DNA of 7,251 nt from Rubrivirga sp. (GTDB taxonomy: Bacteria; Bacteroidota; Rhodothermia; Rhodothermales; Rubricoccaceae), in the NCBI GenBank assembly GCA_012269805.1, contig JAAXJP010000574.1, positions 1-7,251 of the forward strand, in the 5' to 3' direction. Below the pieces are notes generated by a model, which was not told where the DNA came from, did no database searches, and saw only the letters and a program-made list of their open reading frames with translations. Positions 5,759 to 7,251 of this stretch are shown one piece after another. Positions within the stretch are counted from its first letter, which is position 1; each line of letters opens with the position of its first letter. The position numbers and the translations under genes are program-made.

Positions 5759-7251
5759 ATGGCCGACGCCCCTTCGATTTCTACGCTCGGCGAACTCCGC
5801 GCCAGCGGCTACCGCCCGCAGTCCGTCAAGGACGAGGTCCGACGTAACCTCGTCGCCAGGTTGAAGGACGGAGCCGACGTGTTCCCCGGCATCCTCGGGT
5901 TCGACCGGACGGTCCTCCCACAGGTTCAGAACGCGCTCCTCGGCCGGCACGACTTTATCCTCCTCGGGCTCCGCGGGCAGGCCAAGAGCCGGATCGTCCG
6001 GATGCTCCCGGACCTCCTCGACGAGTGGGTCCCGGAGGTCGCCGGCTCCGAGATCCACGACGACCCGCTCGCGCCGGTCTCCAAGTTCGCCCGTGACCTC
6101 GTCGCCGAGCGCGGCGACGACACGCCCGTCGCGTGGGTCCACCGGAGCGCGCGCTACGGCGAGAAGCTCGCGACGCCCGACACGAGCATCGCCGACCTGA
6201 TCGGCGACATCGACCCGATCAAGGCGGCTACGCGGAAGCTGACCTACGCCGACGAGGAGGTCATCCACTTCGGCATCATCCCGCGGACGCACCGGGGCAT
6301 CTTCGCCATCAACGAGCTCCCGGACCTCCAGCCGCGCATCCAGGTCGGCCTGCTCAACATCATGGAGGAGCAGGACATCCAGATCCGCGGGTTCAACGTC
6401 CGGATCCCGATCGACGTCCTGATGGTGTTCACGGCGAACCCGGAGGACTACACGAACCGGGGCTCGATCATCACGCCGCTCAAGGACCGGATCGACTCGC
6501 AGATCCTGACGCACTACCCGCGCGAGCTCGGCATCGGCGTCGAGATCACGCGGCAGGAGGCGTGGGCCGAGCGCGACGGCGAGGTGGCGGTCCGGGTGCC
6601 GCATGTCTTCCGCGAGATCGTGGAGCAGGTGGCCTTCGAGGCGCGGGCGTCGGAGTACGTGGACCAGAAGTCGGGCGTGAGCGCGCGGCTCACGCGGGCG
6701 GCGCTTGAGGACCTTATCTCCGCGGCCGAGCGGCGGGCGCTCGTCAACGGCGAGGCCGAGACGGTCGTCCGGGCGAGCGACCTCGGGGCCGTCGAGCCGG
6801 CCGTGACCGGGAAGGTCGAGCTCGTCTACGAGGGCGAGCAGGAGGGCGCGCAGGGTGTGGCGCGCGCGCTGGTGGGCAAGGCCGTGGCCGCCATCGTCAA
6901 GACGTACCTGCCGGACCCGGCCGAGAAGGGCTCGGGCGAGTCGGGCGGGCGGGCGGCCTACCGCGAGGTGCTCGGCTGGTTCTCGCGCGGCAACACCGTC
7001 GACCTCGAGACCGATCTCGGGTTCGACGCTTACGTCCGCCAACTCGACCGCGTCGACGGGCTCGGCGCGCTCGTCGACGCCCACACGACGCCGAGCTCGC
7101 CGGCCGAGAAGGCCTCGATGATGGAGCTCGCGCTCGAGATGCTCCACCAGCACTCGCTCCTCGGCAAAGACGTCGAGGCCGACGGGGCCCGCTACGCCGA
7201 CATGGTGGGCTCGGTCCTCTCCGTCCTCGTCGTCGAAGTCGTCCTCGTCTT
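5759..7251 (+). CDS. AAA+ ATPase, MoxR / magnesium chelatase subunit I (ChlI)-like, 3' end missing
   Basis: The frame is open from ATG 5759 to the right edge: 497 codons, no stop. Motifs in order: Walker A at G70-L-R-G-Q-A-K76-S77; Walker B at I181-F-A-I-N185-E186; sensor 1 at T225-A-N227; an arginine-finger candidate R244 in PLKDRI; and a sensor-2-like G306-V-S-A-R310. This order, with the long insert before Walker B (DLIGDIDP, 147-153) and HFGIIPRTHRG (170-180), is that of ChlI/MoxR-type ring ATPases. Bacteroidota copies are usually labelled 'magnesium chelatase' although no chlorophyll pathway is implied. They are cytoplasmic and often pair with a VWA-domain protein, which remodels or activates targets; here the downstream gene is outside the window. 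ATG 5759 is chosen because TLGELRASGYRPQSVKDEVR follows as in relatives I recall; GTG 5726 is possible. No Shine-Dalgarno is evident. Usual length is about 500 residues, so little should be missing. Long frames antisense to it are shadows. Confidence 0.92.
   Translation, partial: MADAPSISTLGELRASGYRPQSVKDEVRRNLVARLKDGADVFPGILGFDRTVLPQVQNALLGRHDFILLGLRGQAKSRIVRMLPDLLDEWVPEVAGSEIHDDPLAPVSKFARDLVAERGDDTPVAWVHRSARYGEKLATPDTSIADLIGDIDPIKAATRKLTYADEEVIHFGIIPRTHRGIFAINELPDLQPRIQVGLLNIMEEQDIQIRGFNVRIPIDVLMVFTANPEDYTNRGSIITPLKDRIDSQILTHYPRELGIGVEITRQEAWAERDGEVAVRVPHVFREIVEQVAFEARASEYVDQKSGVSARLTRAALEDLISAAERRALVNGEAETVVRASDLGAVEPAVTGKVELVYEGEQEGAQGVARALVGKAVAAIVKTYLPDPAEKGSGESGGRAAYREVLGWFSRGNTVDLETDLGFDAYVRQLDRVDGLGALVDAHTTPSSPAEKASMMELALEMLHQHSLLGKDVEADGARYADMVGSVLSVLVVEVVLV

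Noticed and set aside
5744..7153. A 469-codon minus-strand open frame antisense to the AAA+ gene
   Set aside because: It is low-complexity and rich in Arg/Asp/Leu/Val with no motifs. The plus frame shows complete AAA+ motifs and strong G/C third positions.

Overview
The window is GC-rich throughout. The third codon position is almost always G or C in the real genes. One long secreted protein ends in a Bacteroidota-type type IX secretion (T9SS) sorting domain. T9SS cargo combined with very high GC and weak or absent Shine-Dalgarno sequences points to a high-GC Bacteroidota lineage, most likely Rhodothermia (Rubrivirga/Rubricoccus/Rhodothermus-like). This placement is inference from composition and protein families, not from a marker gene.

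Layout. (1) Positions 1-264, plus strand: the 3' end of a PDZ-domain gene, probably an HtrA/DegP-type S1C protease. (2) Positions 261-1307, plus strand: a lipoprotein with beta-propeller-like repeats, sharing the overlapping ATGA with the PDZ gene. (3) Positions 1316-1350: a GC-rich hairpin whose features make it the terminator of the minus-strand gene. (4) Positions 1369-5394, minus strand: a 1341-residue secreted zinc metallopeptidase. It has a signal peptide, an HExxH peptidase domain, three ASH/Ig-like modules (two of them apparently split by inserted domains) and a T9SS C-terminal domain. (5) Positions 5395-5758: a 364-bp divergent intergenic region with hairpins but no promoter I can defend. 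(6) Positions 5759-7251, plus strand: an AAA+ ATPase of the MoxR / magnesium-chelatase-I-like type, cut by the right edge. It covers most of the usual family length of about 500 residues.

How the genes fit together. The first two genes look co-translated and envelope-linked: an HtrA-like protease acts in the periplasm, and the lipoprotein is membrane-anchored. They converge on the secreted metallopeptidase, which is a stand-alone transcription unit. The AAA+ gene is transcribed divergently and probably begins a separate unit. Family members often precede a VWA-domain gene, but that lies outside the window. I see no tRNA, rRNA, CRISPR array, insertion sequence or integrase.

I do not find a new defence or mobile system here. 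The most unusual material is inside the metallopeptidase: the split-module architecture and a leishmanolysin-like spacing of the zinc ligands. The atypical Walker motifs of the AAA+ protein come next.
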